A DNA stretch of 64,000 nt, from positions 496,001-560,000 of the forward strand of contig JAEXHI010000030.1 of the NCBI GenBank assembly GCA_023450085.1. The letters run 5' to 3'. Within the stretch, counting starts at the first letter, position 1. Each line of letters begins with the position of its first letter. The stretch comes from Bacteroidota bacterium (lineage in GTDB: Bacteria > Bacteroidota > Bacteroidia > Sphingobacteriales > Sphingobacteriaceae). The notes beneath the pieces are model-generated. The model did no database searches. It had not been told where the DNA came from and saw only the letters and a program-made list of their open reading frames with translations. The position numbers and the translations under genes were made by a program. Below, piece by piece: positions 8,664-16,985 of the stretch.

Positions 8664-9446
8664 CTACAACTCCCCAACAAATTCTTTCATTGCTAAGCCA
8701 GGATTCTCCGTTTTCATAAAGTTTTCGCCAATTAAAAAACCTTGAAAACCTACTTGCTTTAAATCTTTAATCGTTTGCGGATGGCTAATGGCACTTTCCG
8801 AAATCTTCAAAAACTCGCTCGGGATTTTGTCCACCAAATCAAAAGAAGTTTGGATGTTCACTGTAAAATCACCAAGGTTTCTGTTGTTTACGCCAATGGC
8901 TTCAAGGTGTGGGCAAATACTGCGTTCCAATTCTGCCAAGTCGTGTACTTCTAATAATACGTTCAGCCCTAAACTTTTAGCAAACTTGCCTAAGTCTGCA
9001 ATTTGTTGAGGGGTTAAAATGGCGGCAATCAATAAAATAATATCGGCTCCCCAAGCTTTCGCTTCCAGGATTTGGTATTCGTCTATCATGAAATCCTTCC
9101 TTAAAATTGGAATTTCATTCACGCTACGTGCTTGGATTAAATCTTCTTTTTTGCCACCAAAGAAATCAGTATCTGTAAGTACAGAAAGTGCCGAAGCACC
9201 TGCAACATTATAAGCTTGGGTAATTTCCTTAACGTCGGCATTGCCATTGATTACCCCTTTTGAAGGTGATTGCTTTTTGAATTCGGCAATAATGCCTGTT
9301 CTATCTTCGGCGAGTAAAAAATCTTTAAAACGATATGGAATTCGTTCAAATGCAGGGCTGCTTTCCAGCTCTTTTACACTTGTTTGTTGTTTGGCAAGTG
9401 CAACTTCTTCTTTTTTCCTTAGAACGATTTTGTCGAGTATGTTCAT
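8664..9446 (-). CDS. trpC: Indole-3-glycerol phosphate synthase
   Basis: Catalyses ring closure of carboxyphenylamino-deoxyribulose phosphate to indole-3-glycerol phosphate in tryptophan synthesis. The start at 9446 (MNILDKIVLRKKEEVALAK) is the usual N terminus; a longer frame to 9485 adds 13 residues with no family match. Conserved stretches are visible: IAEFKKQSPSKG (catalytic Lys), ILRKDFMIDEYQILEAKAWG, LLEVHDLAELER, IGVNNRNL and SESAIS, ending with GFLIGENFM. At 260 residues it has normal length for a single-domain enzyme. It is the last gene of the attenuated trpE-trpG-trpC unit, 82 bp downstream of trpG. trpD is absent from the expected place. Confidence 0.95.
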   Translation of the reverse strand: MNILDKIVLRKKEEVALAKQQTSVKELESSPAFERIPYRFKDFLLAEDRTGIIAEFKKQSPSKGVINGNADVKEITQAYNVAGASALSVLTDTDFFGGKKEDLIQARSVNEIPILRKDFMIDEYQILEAKAWGADIILLIAAILTPQQIADLGKFAKSLGLNVLLEVHDLAELERSICPHLEAIGVNNRNLGDFTVNIQTSFDLVDKIPSEFLKISESAISHPQTIKDLKQVGFQGFLIGENFMKTENPGLAMKEFVGEL

Positions 9447-9528
9447 GTTCTTGTTTAGGGACGCATTGCGGGAGACGAGGTGCATGCAATGACGATCATT
9501 TAACGTTTTTACTTTTTAATTTTGACTT

Positions 9529-10113
9529 TTATTTTCCCTCCAACCAGTTTTTCATCATCTGTTTGCCCTCTGGTGTTAGTACGCTTTCTGGGTGAAATTG
9601 TACGCCGCAAATATCTAGTTCTTTATGTCTTAACGACATGATTTGGCCTTCATTATCTACCGATGTAATGGTTAAACTCTCTGGTAAATTGGCGGGGTCA
9701 ACTACCCAACTGTGGTAACGGCCCACTTCAAAGGGGGCGGCAATATCTTTAAAAAGCAGTTCGTCGTCAACCGTTTTGCTTACTGGTGTAGCAATGCCAT
9801 GCATTGGCCGACCCAAGTTGAGCAGGCTACCGCCAAATGCCTCGGCAATGGCCTGTTGCCCCAAACACACGCCCATAATACTTTTGGTGGGAGCATAGGT
9901 TTTAATAACGTCTAATAGTAAACCCGCTTCTTCTGGAATGCCTGGGCCTGGTGAAAGTAGGATTTTGTCGTATCTGGCAACATCCGAAAGTTCGAATTTG
10001 TCATTTCTCCATACTTCGGTTTCATAACCTAATTCGTTAATCAAATGCACCAAATTATAGGTGAAACTGTCGTAGTTGTCTATTACTAAAACTACTTTTT
10101 TATGCTCATTCAT
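9529..10113 (-). CDS. trpG: Anthranilate synthase component II (glutamine amidotransferase)
   Basis: Supplies ammonia from glutamine to TrpE for anthranilate formation. The class I amidotransferase triad is complete: Cys83 in GVCLGQQAIAEAFGG, and His174/Glu176 in VQFHPES. The oxyanion-side motif LSPGPGIPEEAG is also present. The 194 residues match a stand-alone TrpG with no TrpD fusion. It starts 28 bp after the trpE stop on the same strand. A few Bacteroidota use one TrpG for both folate (as PabA) and tryptophan synthesis, so a dual role is possible, but its position fixes tryptophan as the main one. Confidence 0.95.
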   Translation of the reverse strand: MNEHKKVVLVIDNYDSFTYNLVHLINELGYETEVWRNDKFELSDVARYDKILLSPGPGIPEEAGLLLDVIKTYAPTKSIMGVCLGQQAIAEAFGGSLLNLGRPMHGIATPVSKTVDDELLFKDIAAPFEVGRYHSWVVDPANLPESLTITSVDNEGQIMSLRHKELDICGVQFHPESVLTPEGKQMMKNWLEGK

Positions 10114-10141
10114 GTTAATCGTAATTCGTCAATCAAAAATC

Positions 10142-11545
10142 TTAAATTCCTACGGCCATTTCTATTGCTTTGCGTAGAGCGGCTATTTTGTTGTTTACTT
10201 CATTAAGTTCTGTTTCGGCCACTGAATCGGCCACAATGCCAGCACCCGCTCTGTAATAAAGTTTATTGTTTTTGCTCATGAAAGTTCTGATCATGATGGC
10301 ATGGTTAAAATCATCGTTAAAGCCCATGTAGCCAATGGCGCCAGCGTAAAAATTGCGGCCCAAGTTTTCATTTTCATCAATCAATTGCATGGCTCGGTAT
10401 TTTGGGGCTCCACTTAAGGTTCCTGCAGGATAAGTATCGGCCACTACTTTAAACGAACTATCTTTTTGTTGAAGTTTACCGCTTACTTTAGATACCAAAT
10501 GAATCAAGTGCGAGTAGTACTGTACCTCTTTAAAGGATTTTACTTCTACTTGTTGGCAGTGTCGGCTCAAATCGTTGCGGGCCAAATCAACCAGCATCAC
10601 ATGCTCTGCACTTTCCTTTGGATCGTTTTCCAGTGCTTTGGCTATTTTGGCATCTTCCTCATCGTTTCCGCTACGTTTGAAAGTTCCAGCAATTGGGAAA
10701 ATATTGGCTGTTTCGTTTTTGATCGTAATCTGAGCTTCTGGAGATGATCCAAACAACTTGAAACTCCCGTAGTCAAAATAGAATAAATATGGTGATGGAT
10801 TGATAGAGCGAAGACAGCGATATACATTAAATTCATCCCCTAAAAAACCTTGGCTGAAAGCCCTTGAAGGTACAATCTGAAAAACGTCGCCACGATAGAT
10901 GTGCTTTTTAAGTTTCTCTACCGTATCAATAAAGCCTTGGTCGGTAAGGTTAGAACGCTCTGCTCCGTTAATGCTAAAACCATATTCAGGGAAGTTTTTG
11001 TTCTGGATGATGTATTCCATCTTACTCAAATCCTCATCTTCGTCATTATTGAAGGTGTTTTTGAACAAGGTGATTTCGTTTTTGAAGTGGTCTATGGCAA
11101 TAATGTACCGATAGATATGGTATTGCATTTCTGGGATTTTGTCTTCTTCTGGCGTAGCCGATGAAAACTTAATGTCCTCGAAATATTGAACACAGTTCCA
11201 AGTAAAATAACCAAATAAACCACTCGATATATGTTTTGATTCGGGAGCATTTACTTGCTCAAACTTGTTTTTAAAAGCCGTGATTTCATCGGAAAGTACA
11301 AAGTCGTTTTTTGTTTCTGTTTTCCCGTCAGGATAGCTAATGCTAAGTACGCCATCTTTAACCACAAAACCCGCTACAGGCTCCGCACAAACATAACTGG
11401 TTGCGTTTTCCCGACTGTGGTAGTCGGAACTTTCCAGCAAGATGGTGTTGGTGAAAACATCTCTCAAACGAAGATAGATGCTAACCGGTGTGGTGGTATC
11501 TGCTAATCTTTTCTTGTTGTAAGTATGTATTTGATATGTGTTCAT
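10142..11545 (-). CDS. trpE: Anthranilate synthase component I
   Basis: Chorismate-using synthase, first committed enzyme of tryptophan synthesis. The N-terminal feedback-inhibition motif LLES is present at residues 36-39 with further serines after it, so allosteric control by tryptophan is expected. Chorismate-binding motifs include FQIVPSRAFSQGF, PSPYLFYFDYG, GSSPEAQITI, IAGTFKRSG, LVDLARNDLSRHC, TYPAGTLSGAPKYRAMQLID and the C-terminal YRAGAGIVADSVAETELNE. The 467 residues match the family. A Trp-rich leader peptide and an intrinsic terminator lie immediately upstream, so expression is controlled by attenuation. Confidence 0.96.
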   Translation of the reverse strand: MNTYQIHTYNKKRLADTTTPVSIYLRLRDVFTNTILLESSDYHSRENATSYVCAEPVAGFVVKDGVLSISYPDGKTETKNDFVLSDEITAFKNKFEQVNAPESKHISSGLFGYFTWNCVQYFEDIKFSSATPEEDKIPEMQYHIYRYIIAIDHFKNEITLFKNTFNNDEDEDLSKMEYIIQNKNFPEYGFSINGAERSNLTDQGFIDTVEKLKKHIYRGDVFQIVPSRAFSQGFLGDEFNVYRCLRSINPSPYLFYFDYGSFKLFGSSPEAQITIKNETANIFPIAGTFKRSGNDEEDAKIAKALENDPKESAEHVMLVDLARNDLSRHCQQVEVKSFKEVQYYSHLIHLVSKVSGKLQQKDSSFKVVADTYPAGTLSGAPKYRAMQLIDENENLGRNFYAGAIGYMGFNDDFNHAIMIRTFMSKNNKLYYRAGAGIVADSVAETELNEVNNKIAALRKAIEMAVGI

Positions 11546-11561
11546 TTTTTTATAAAATAAA

Positions 11562-11589
11562 AAACCCGACGTGTGGTTCCGTCGGGTTT
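11562..11589 (-). terminator. trp attenuator terminator
   Basis: On the minus strand AAACCCGAC, a 10-nt loop and GTCGGGTTT form a 9-bp stem followed by TTTTTATTTTAT. The hairpin ends 16 bp before the trpE start and 34 bp after the leader-peptide stop, the position expected of an attenuator. Confidence 0.9.
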
Positions 11590-11623
11590 GAATGTGGTTT
11601 AAGTTTAGGTTTAAGTTGATAAA

Positions 11624-11701
11624 CTATATTTTGCACGAGCCATTGACGAAACTTTCTTTCGAGTTAGTACGCCAGTGCCAAGTGTTTATTTTGTTAATCA
11701 T
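11624..11701 (-). CDS. trpL: trp leader peptide with Trp-His-Trp
   Basis: A 25-codon minus-strand frame beginning MINKINTWHWRTNSKE and ending in SCKI. Two Trp codons (residues 8 and 10) lie in a peptide of a size typical for trp leaders. A Bacteroidota promoter ends 7 nt before its ATG, and an intrinsic terminator follows its stop by 34 nt, just before trpE. The coding sequence contains a small self-complementary stretch, CGAAA...TTTCG, that could act in the alternative fold. Ribosome stalling at the WHW codons when charged tRNA-Trp is scarce would allow readthrough into trpE-G-C. The same gene architecture is known from other trp operons; the exact antiterminator pairing was not worked out. 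Confidence 0.9.
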   Translation of the reverse strand: MINKINTWHWRTNSKESFVNGSCKI

Positions 11702-11708
11702 CGTAAAG

Positions 11709-11738
11709 CAAATTTATACAAAATGTTAAATAATCAAA
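11709..11738 (-). promoter_or_regulatory. trp operon promoter (Bacteroidota type)
   Basis: Reading the minus strand: TTTG, 18 nt, TAAATTTG, close to the Bacteroidota consensus TTTG-N19-TAnnTTTG. The -7 box ends 7 nt before the leader-peptide ATG, so the mRNA would begin nearly at that start codon. Confidence 0.75.
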
Positions 11739-11768
11739 ATATTTTGAAAAATTTTATTTAATCGTTTT

Positions 11769-11842
11769 CGTCATGCTGTCCCGAACTTTCGGGATCAGCA
11801 TCAGTTTAGCTAACAGGCCCTGAAATAAATTCAGGGTGACGG
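11769..11842. repeat. REP-like palindromic element
   Basis: Two hairpins, ATGCTG-TCCCGA-ACTT-TCGGGA-T-CAGCAT and CCCTGAA-ATAAA-TTCAGGG, are enclosed by CGTCA/TGACG ends. The core TCCCGANCTTTCGGGA is shared with 7739-7754. It lies just past the stop of the 11850-12299 gene and could serve as its terminator. Confidence 0.7.
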
Positions 11843-11849
11843 GAAAGTG

Positions 11850-12299
11850 CTACGAAACCCCAAATAACGTTCTAGATGGGTCGTTTTTAACCATCATGAA
11901 AATAGACCCAATAATTAAGATCAATGCCAAGCCAAAGAAAATAGCAATGGTTTTATGTTTGGCTACTCCATCGGTAATTTTTTTAGACTTTGAATTACCT
12001 ACGGTAATTAATATTACCGCTAAAAGCATAACTGCAATATGTTCCATTTTCCAGTAGCGATATAGGGCTTCGCTGCTTGGTCCTTTGGTAAGGGGGCTTA
12101 AAAAATATAAGATCAATCCAAAAAGGAATTGTATGTGTGCGCTGATCAAAGTAAAAACATTTAGCTTTCTATTGCCTTCTGTATATCCTTTTTTACCCAA
12201 CCAGCCTGTTATAGCTTGTAAAAGGGCTACCACTAATAAAATTAGAACAATGTAGCGCCAACCAGAGTGCGCACTTTTTAGTATTCCGTATAATTCCAT
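11850..12299 (-). CDS. Four-helix membrane protein with histidines, cytochrome-b-like
   Basis: A 149-residue integral membrane protein with four hydrophobic helices. Each helix or its edge carries one histidine: His11 (SAHSGWRY), His55 (ISAHIQFLFGL), His87 (KMEHIAVM) and His115 (VAKHKTIAI). This arrangement is reminiscent of small four-helix heme-b proteins, but heme binding is my inference. Homologous Bacteroidota proteins are usually annotated as hypothetical or cytochrome-b-like. It is on the same strand as trp but separated from it by a palindromic repeat and the trp promoter, so it is probably an independent transcript. Confidence 0.7.
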   Translation of the reverse strand: MELYGILKSAHSGWRYIVLILLVVALLQAITGWLGKKGYTEGNRKLNVFTLISAHIQFLFGLILYFLSPLTKGPSSEALYRYWKMEHIAVMLLAVILITVGNSKSKKITDGVAKHKTIAIFFGLALILIIGSIFMMVKNDPSRTLFGVS

Positions 12300-12549
12300 G
12301 TCTTGTTTAATTATTTTCTCAAAAATAGGAATTTAATTGAGCGATTGCGTAAGGCACAAATATAGGGAGTAATTTATAATCGTTTTAAGTTACGTGATCG
12401 ATGTATTATAAAAGCTAATTAAAGCGCATTTCGTTTTAAATGCTTATTATTCCTTATTGTTGTAATATTTTGTTTTCTTTTTGTTGCATTTGTTTACATA
12501 AACTTAAAATTTGACTTTTAATTTCATAAATAGTTAATTTTTGAAAGTA

Positions 12550-12578
12550 TTTGAGTTAATCTGCTCGCGGCAATTTTG
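12550..12578 (+). promoter_or_regulatory. Possible promoter of the Oar-like receptor gene
   Basis: TTTG (12550-12553), 17 nt, CAATTTTG (12571-12578) is one mismatch from the Bacteroidota -7 consensus and ends 25 bp before the ATG. The rest of the 304-bp gap upstream (12300-12603) is AT-rich and shows nothing else I recognise. Confidence 0.4.
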
Positions 12579-12603
12579 TAGGTAAACAATTAAAGGAATT
12601 TAC

Positions 12604-15600
12604 ATGCAACGAGCTTTATTTAAACTATCAATGCTGATGTTGTTGTTTTTGAGTTTTGCAAATGCAAATGCTCAAACTACACAAGCATCTATTTCGGGTA
12701 AGGTAACCGACGAAGAGAAAAAGCCTATTCCGGGTGCTTCGGTTCAGGTTAAAAACGAATCAACGGGTTTTACCACTAAAGTGGGAACCAATGCCCAAGG
12801 AGATTACACTTTTAAGGAACTTCCTTTGGGTGGGCCTTATACCATCAAAGTTAATTTCTTGGGCTATGGTGAGCAGACCCTTTCTGGCTATATGTTAAAT
12901 CAGGGGGATGCGGTGAGAGCCAATGTTGGGATGCAAACTTCAGCTCAAACTTTACAAGCTATACAAATTAATGGTAATGGTTTAAGAAACAAAGTGGAGC
13001 AGTTTGGTGCCTCAACTGAGATTTCTTCTAAAACCATGAACCAATTGCCCATCAATGGTCGTAATTTCTCTAGCTTAACGGATCTTTCTCCTCTAGCTGG
13101 AAATGGAGGGATTTCTGGCCAGCTAGGTTCTTCTACCAATTTCACTATCGACGGTATGACTGCAAAGAATCCAACTTCTGCAGGTAGTACCACCAGTAGA
13201 AGTGGTGCGCCATATTCTATTTCAATCGAATCAGTAAGGGAATTTAAAGTAGTGACCAACCAATACGATGTTACTTTAGGTCGTGCAGGTGGTGGTACCA
13301 TTAGTGCGGTGACCAAATCGGGTACTAACGAAATTAGTGGTAGTGCTTTTGGTTACGGTCGTGCAGATTGGTTGGCTAGTCCTAACGACATTAGAGGAAA
13401 CAAAAGGACAAACGACTTCTCTACTTACCAATATGGTTTTACCTTGGGTGGTCCAATCATTAAAGATAAATTACACTACTTTGTAGGTTGGGATCATCAA
13501 AAAGATGCTCGTCCATTAATTATTGCCGATGTGCAAACTGATGCTGATGCAGCAAGATTCAATATTACTAATGCAACTTTAAGTCAATTTTTAGGCATAG
13601 CCAGAGAAAAATATGGCGTAGCAAACACCCCGCAATACGGTACTTTCGATAAAAAACGTGGTACTGATGCAGGTTTTGTTCGTTTAGATTGGCAAATCAG
13701 TGATAAGCATTTGTTAACCGTAAGAGATAATTATACCAATGATAGAAACCCACTAGGATTGGGCGATAACACCTCGATTAACTTTTTAGAAAGTTATGGT
13801 AATGATAAAAACGTAGATAACAGTTTGCTAGCTACGCTTCGTTCTACCATTAGCAGTAAAATAACTAACGAATTAAAAGTGCAACATTTGTATACTTTCC
13901 AAGAAAGTTCGCAAAATGATCAATTGCCTGCGGGTTTACCTAGGGCTATTGTACGTAACTTGACATCCACATTGCCTAATGGAAAAACAGGGACTACCGC
14001 TATTCAAATTGGTGGACACCGTTTTGCGCAGGAAGGTTTTACCAATAATGTAATCCAATTGGTGGATAATTTCTATTACAATACTGATAAAGTAAAATAC
14101 ACTTTTGGATTAGACTTGATGTATACCAATGCACTTTCTTTGTACGGAAGTGAAGTAAATGGCCGTTTTGAGTATACGAATAGTAATACAACCATGCAAG
14201 ATTTTAATAATCTTAAGCCATATATATTTTATCGTGAGGTGCCTTTGATGGATGACCCGAGTGTAAGAGCAAGTATTTGGAATACGGCGATCTATGGACA
14301 AATGCAGACTAAATTAGCTAAAGGTTTAGAATTTACAGGAGGTATACGTATTGATTATAGTAAATATCCTAAATCGCCGCTTAACCAAGAATTGTACAAT
14401 GCCATTGGAGTAAGAACCGATCACGAATTGAAACAGTTTTTAGTACAGCCTCGTATCCAGTTCAACTGGGATGTAAACGAAGAGCATACTGATTATGTTA
14501 GATTAGGTGCTGGTGTTTTTGGTTCAGATGTAAACAACTATGTAACCATTAACAACCTTTCTTTTGATGGAAAGCATTTTGCAACAGTCGATGTTACTGG
14601 TGCAAATGTACCTACACCAGATTTTATTGGGTATAGAAATGGTACAGCACAGGTGCCTACTTTATCTCAATTCCAGGTGCCAACCATTAATACCTACGCA
14701 GAAGATGCCAAAATCCCTGTGGTTTACAAAGCAAACTTATCATACAACAAGTTGATCAATGATAATTTACGTATAGGAATTACCGGTTATGCCACTTTTG
14801 CGCGCAATAACTACATGTATGTGGATAGAAACATGGCGACTAATCCTTTCTTTAGGTTGGCAAATGAAGGAAACAGGGGCGTGTTTGTGCCCTCAATACC
14901 TGATGGCGGAACTCCTGATTGGAAAACAGGCCGTTTAACTACCGCTTTCGGTCGTGTGTTGGAATTGAATAGTAAAGGAAAAGTGAACCAGTTTGCCGTA
15001 GTGGTTGATGGAAATTGGAGATATTTTAAAGACGGAGAAATTTCAGCTAGTTATACTTGGAATGATGCTAAAGACAATACCTCTTTTAATGGTAACGTAG
15101 CCAACTCTGCCACCTTGTCATTGCCTGTGGTTGATGATCCGCGTGATTTAAGTAGAATGAGTTATTCAAATGGTCAGTTCAGACATAAAGTGGTGATTTA
15201 TGGTACTTTGCCAACGCTTTGGGGGGTTAAGGTGGGTGTGCGTTACTCAGGTATTGGTGGCACACGTTACAGCTTGCTTTCTGGAGGGAACACCAATGGT
15301 GATTTCGTAACTACAAATGACCTAGCTTTTGTATTTGATAGAAATAATACAAGTGTGCCTGCTGCATTACGCAATGGACTACAGGCATTACTGGATAACC
15401 CTGAAGCTAGCCAAAGCCTTAAAGATTATATCTTAAAGTACGAAGGTAAAATGGCAGAGCGTAATGGTGGAATCAATAATTTCTTTGGTACGGTAGACGT
15501 AAGGTTAGCATATCAATTTAAGTTTGGTAAAGCCAAAAAACAAAGCGTAGAAGTTTCCGGAGATGTCTTCAACTTTGCAAATTTATTGAATAAGAAATGG

Positions 15601-15756
15601 GGTGTGACAGAAACGTTTGGAAACCAGGCTTTATATGCTGTAACTGGATTTGATAATACGCTTAAACAATTTAATTATCGTTTAAATAATACTGGGGTGA
15701 TTAACCCATCAGGTAACCCTTGGCAAGCACAAATTGGTTTGCGTTACGGTTTTTAA
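12604..15756 (+). CDS. Oar-like TonB-dependent outer membrane receptor
   Basis: A 1050-residue outer-membrane protein. The signal peptide (MQRALFKLSMLMLLFLSFANANAQ) is followed by a carboxypeptidase-regulatory-like beta sandwich at about residues 28-105 (ISGKVTDEEKKPIPGASVQVK). A plug with LPINGRNFSSLTDLSPL and FTIDGM follows, then a long barrel rich in paired aromatic and asparagine residues, ending in LRYGF, a C-terminal aromatic as expected of barrel proteins. This is the Oar type (OmpA-related TonB receptor), not the SusC type: the STN domain and the SusC plug motif are absent, and no SusD partner is adjacent. The ligand is unknown. It is monocistronic, with a strong terminator 23 bp after the stop. 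Confidence 0.9.
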   Translation: MQRALFKLSMLMLLFLSFANANAQTTQASISGKVTDEEKKPIPGASVQVKNESTGFTTKVGTNAQGDYTFKELPLGGPYTIKVNFLGYGEQTLSGYMLNQGDAVRANVGMQTSAQTLQAIQINGNGLRNKVEQFGASTEISSKTMNQLPINGRNFSSLTDLSPLAGNGGISGQLGSSTNFTIDGMTAKNPTSAGSTTSRSGAPYSISIESVREFKVVTNQYDVTLGRAGGGTISAVTKSGTNEISGSAFGYGRADWLASPNDIRGNKRTNDFSTYQYGFTLGGPIIKDKLHYFVGWDHQKDARPLIIADVQTDADAARFNITNATLSQFLGIAREKYGVANTPQYGTFDKKRGTDAGFVRLDWQISDKHLLTVRDNYTNDRNPLGLGDNTSINFLESYGNDKNVDNSLLATLRSTISSKITNELKVQHLYTFQESSQNDQLPAGLPRAIVRNLTSTLPNGKTGTTAIQIGGHRFAQEGFTNNVIQLVDNFYYNTDKVKYTFGLDLMYTNALSLYGSEVNGRFEYTNSNTTMQDFNNLKPYIFYREVPLMDDPSVRASIWNTAIYGQMQTKLAKGLEFTGGIRIDYSKYPKSPLNQELYNAIGVRTDHELKQFLVQPRIQFNWDVNEEHTDYVRLGAGVFGSDVNNYVTINNLSFDGKHFATVDVTGANVPTPDFIGYRNGTAQVPTLSQFQVPTINTYAEDAKIPVVYKANLSYNKLINDNLRIGITGYATFARNNYMYVDRNMATNPFFRLANEGNRGVFVPSIPDGGTPDWKTGRLTTAFGRVLELNSKGKVNQFAVVVDGNWRYFKDGEISASYTWNDAKDNTSFNGNVANSATLSLPVVDDPRDLSRMSYSNGQFRHKVVIYGTLPTLWGVKVGVRYSGIGGTRYSLLSGGNTNGDFVTTNDLAFVFDRNNTSVPAALRNGLQALLDNPEASQSLKDYILKYEGKMAERNGGINNFFGTVDVRLAYQFKFGKAKKQSVEVSGDVFNFANLLNKKWGVTETFGNQALYAVTGFDNTLKQFNYRLNNTGVINPSGNPWQAQIGLRYGF

Positions 15757-15778
15757 TCGAGAATAAATAAATGATTTG

Positions 15779-15811
15779 AAAAGCCATCCCAATTTGGGGT
15801 GGCTTTTTTGT
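15779..15811 (+). terminator. Intrinsic terminator
   Basis: AAAAGCCATCCC, loop AATTT, GGGGTGGCTTTTTT forms a long GC-containing stem with a T-run, directly after the Oar-like gene. A related terminator stands at 19323-19352 and begins the second copy of a duplicated segment. Confidence 0.9.
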
Positions 15812-15860
15812 TGAAAAAACTAATAGATATGGAACTATTTTAAAATAAACATATAGGTTG

Positions 15861-15891
15861 TTGGATGTTAATTTGTTGATTTTTAGGTTTG
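15861..15891 (+). promoter_or_regulatory. Promoter of lipoprotein gene (duplicated segment, copy 1)
   Basis: TTGG, exactly 19 nt, TAGGTTTG fits the Bacteroidota promoter consensus. It lies in the segment duplicated at 19402-19432, where the -7 box has changed to TAGCTTTA. Confidence 0.55.
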
Positions 15892-16020
15892 TATATAAAA
15901 AAAAAAGTACCGGCATGAAAAAAGCTAATCTTATACTTACATCAGCTTCTGAGAGGAATAATTTCGGAATAGAAATCTAGCCTACATCTTAAAAAACAAA
16001 TAACCATTTACCATATAATT

Positions 16021-16422
16021 ATGAAACATTTAATGAAATTATTACCATGTTTCTGCCTATTGGCTTTAGGATTAGGGCAAAGCTGTCAAAAAACCGAAGA
16101 GAACAATGAACTGCCAAAATGTAATCTTACTGGAAAGCAAATAATTGCTGTAGAAAACAAAACGGCTACATTGATTTATACCAATAACATTAATGGGGCA
16201 ATTGTTGAAGGGGGAGGTTTTTTTCTTTTAAATACTAATATAGAAGGAATGTCTCTCCCATTAAAGATATGCAATTTTCCAAAGGATAAATTTCAATCTA
16301 TTGCCATAGGCGATAACGTGAAAGTGAATTTTAGCGGAAGGATAGAACTTCTACCCGAAACGGTGGATGCCTTTAATTTAAATGCTGAGCTTAAAAGTAT
16401 TACTGAAAATGGTAGTAGCTAA
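16021..16422 (+). CDS. Small hypothetical lipoprotein, intact copy
   Basis: The 133-residue product starts with a lipoprotein signal (MKHLMKLLPCFCLLALGLGQSCQK; Cys at about residue 22 after GQS). The mature part is beta-rich (ATLIYTNNINGAIVEGG, DNVKVNFSGRIELLPETVDAFN). I do not recognise a family. A second, broken copy of the gene lies at 19555-19804, with the same upstream terminator and promoter segment. It is followed 57 bp later by another lipoprotein gene and then a secreted subtilase; the three probably form one transcript. A role as inhibitor or accessory to the protease is conceivable but unproven. Confidence 0.75.
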   Translation: MKHLMKLLPCFCLLALGLGQSCQKTEENNELPKCNLTGKQIIAVENKTATLIYTNNINGAIVEGGGFFLLNTNIEGMSLPLKICNFPKDKFQSIAIGDNVKVNFSGRIELLPETVDAFNLNAELKSITENGSS

Positions 16423-16479
16423 AGAGTGATTTATGTAACCAACCTAAATATTTCTCTATTTAATAATAACAAATGAGTC

Positions 16480-16965
16480 ATGAAAAAAAATCTATTTAAA
16501 GACCTAAACAGTACGGCTGTTTCTTCGCAAAAAAAACTTCTAATTAAGGTCGGAGATCTTAAAGAAGAAAGTATACATGCTTTTAATTCGCTTATTGCTA
16601 AATTATATGCTATACAAAAGGCTCAGCTATTAGCTTTAAGTCTATTGTTTCTCATTTTTTTTGCTTGTAGAAAAGACGAGAGTAACAATTGTTATAAAGT
16701 TACGACCTTAAGTTCTGCTTGTCAGGGCATAGCGGTTCAATTCTCGGATCAAGAAGTAACGGACCAGAACGGGAAGATTGTACCAAATATCGTTGAACTC
16801 TTAAATGTTCCGCAAGAATTTCATAAAGTAGGAACTAGTTTCTACACTAAATTTATTTATGATGAAGCTGCGGCAAATAAGCCTGTTGCTTGTCCAGCCG
16901 TGTACGAGCCGTATAAAATTTACCGTAGTACTGGAGCCTACAAATCTTCATGTGAGAATCAGTGA
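16480..16965 (+). CDS. Hypothetical lipoprotein with long N-terminal extension
   Basis: A 161-residue protein of no family known to me. Unusually, about 45 polar, Lys-rich residues (MKKNLFKDLNSTAVSSQKKL...) precede the hydrophobic segment LLALSLLFLIFFACRKDE, which ends in a lipobox-like ACRKDE (Cys near residue 63). The extended n-region is odd for a lipoprotein. No other Met lies nearer the hydrophobic core, so a shorter start would need a non-ATG codon. The mature region has five further cysteines, suggesting disulphides outside the cytoplasm. It lies 20 bp before the subtilase gene, so co-expression is likely. Confidence 0.65.
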   Translation: MKKNLFKDLNSTAVSSQKKLLIKVGDLKEESIHAFNSLIAKLYAIQKAQLLALSLLFLIFFACRKDESNNCYKVTTLSSACQGIAVQFSDQEVTDQNGKIVPNIVELLNVPQEFHKVGTSFYTKFIYDEAAANKPVACPAVYEPYKIYRSTGAYKSSCENQ

Positions 16966-16985
16966 ATTAATAACCAAAATAAGCT

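Noticed and set aside
8664..9492. Several plus-strand frames opposite trpC
   Set aside because: Shadow frames of a well-conserved gene; none has a start context or a recognisable domain.
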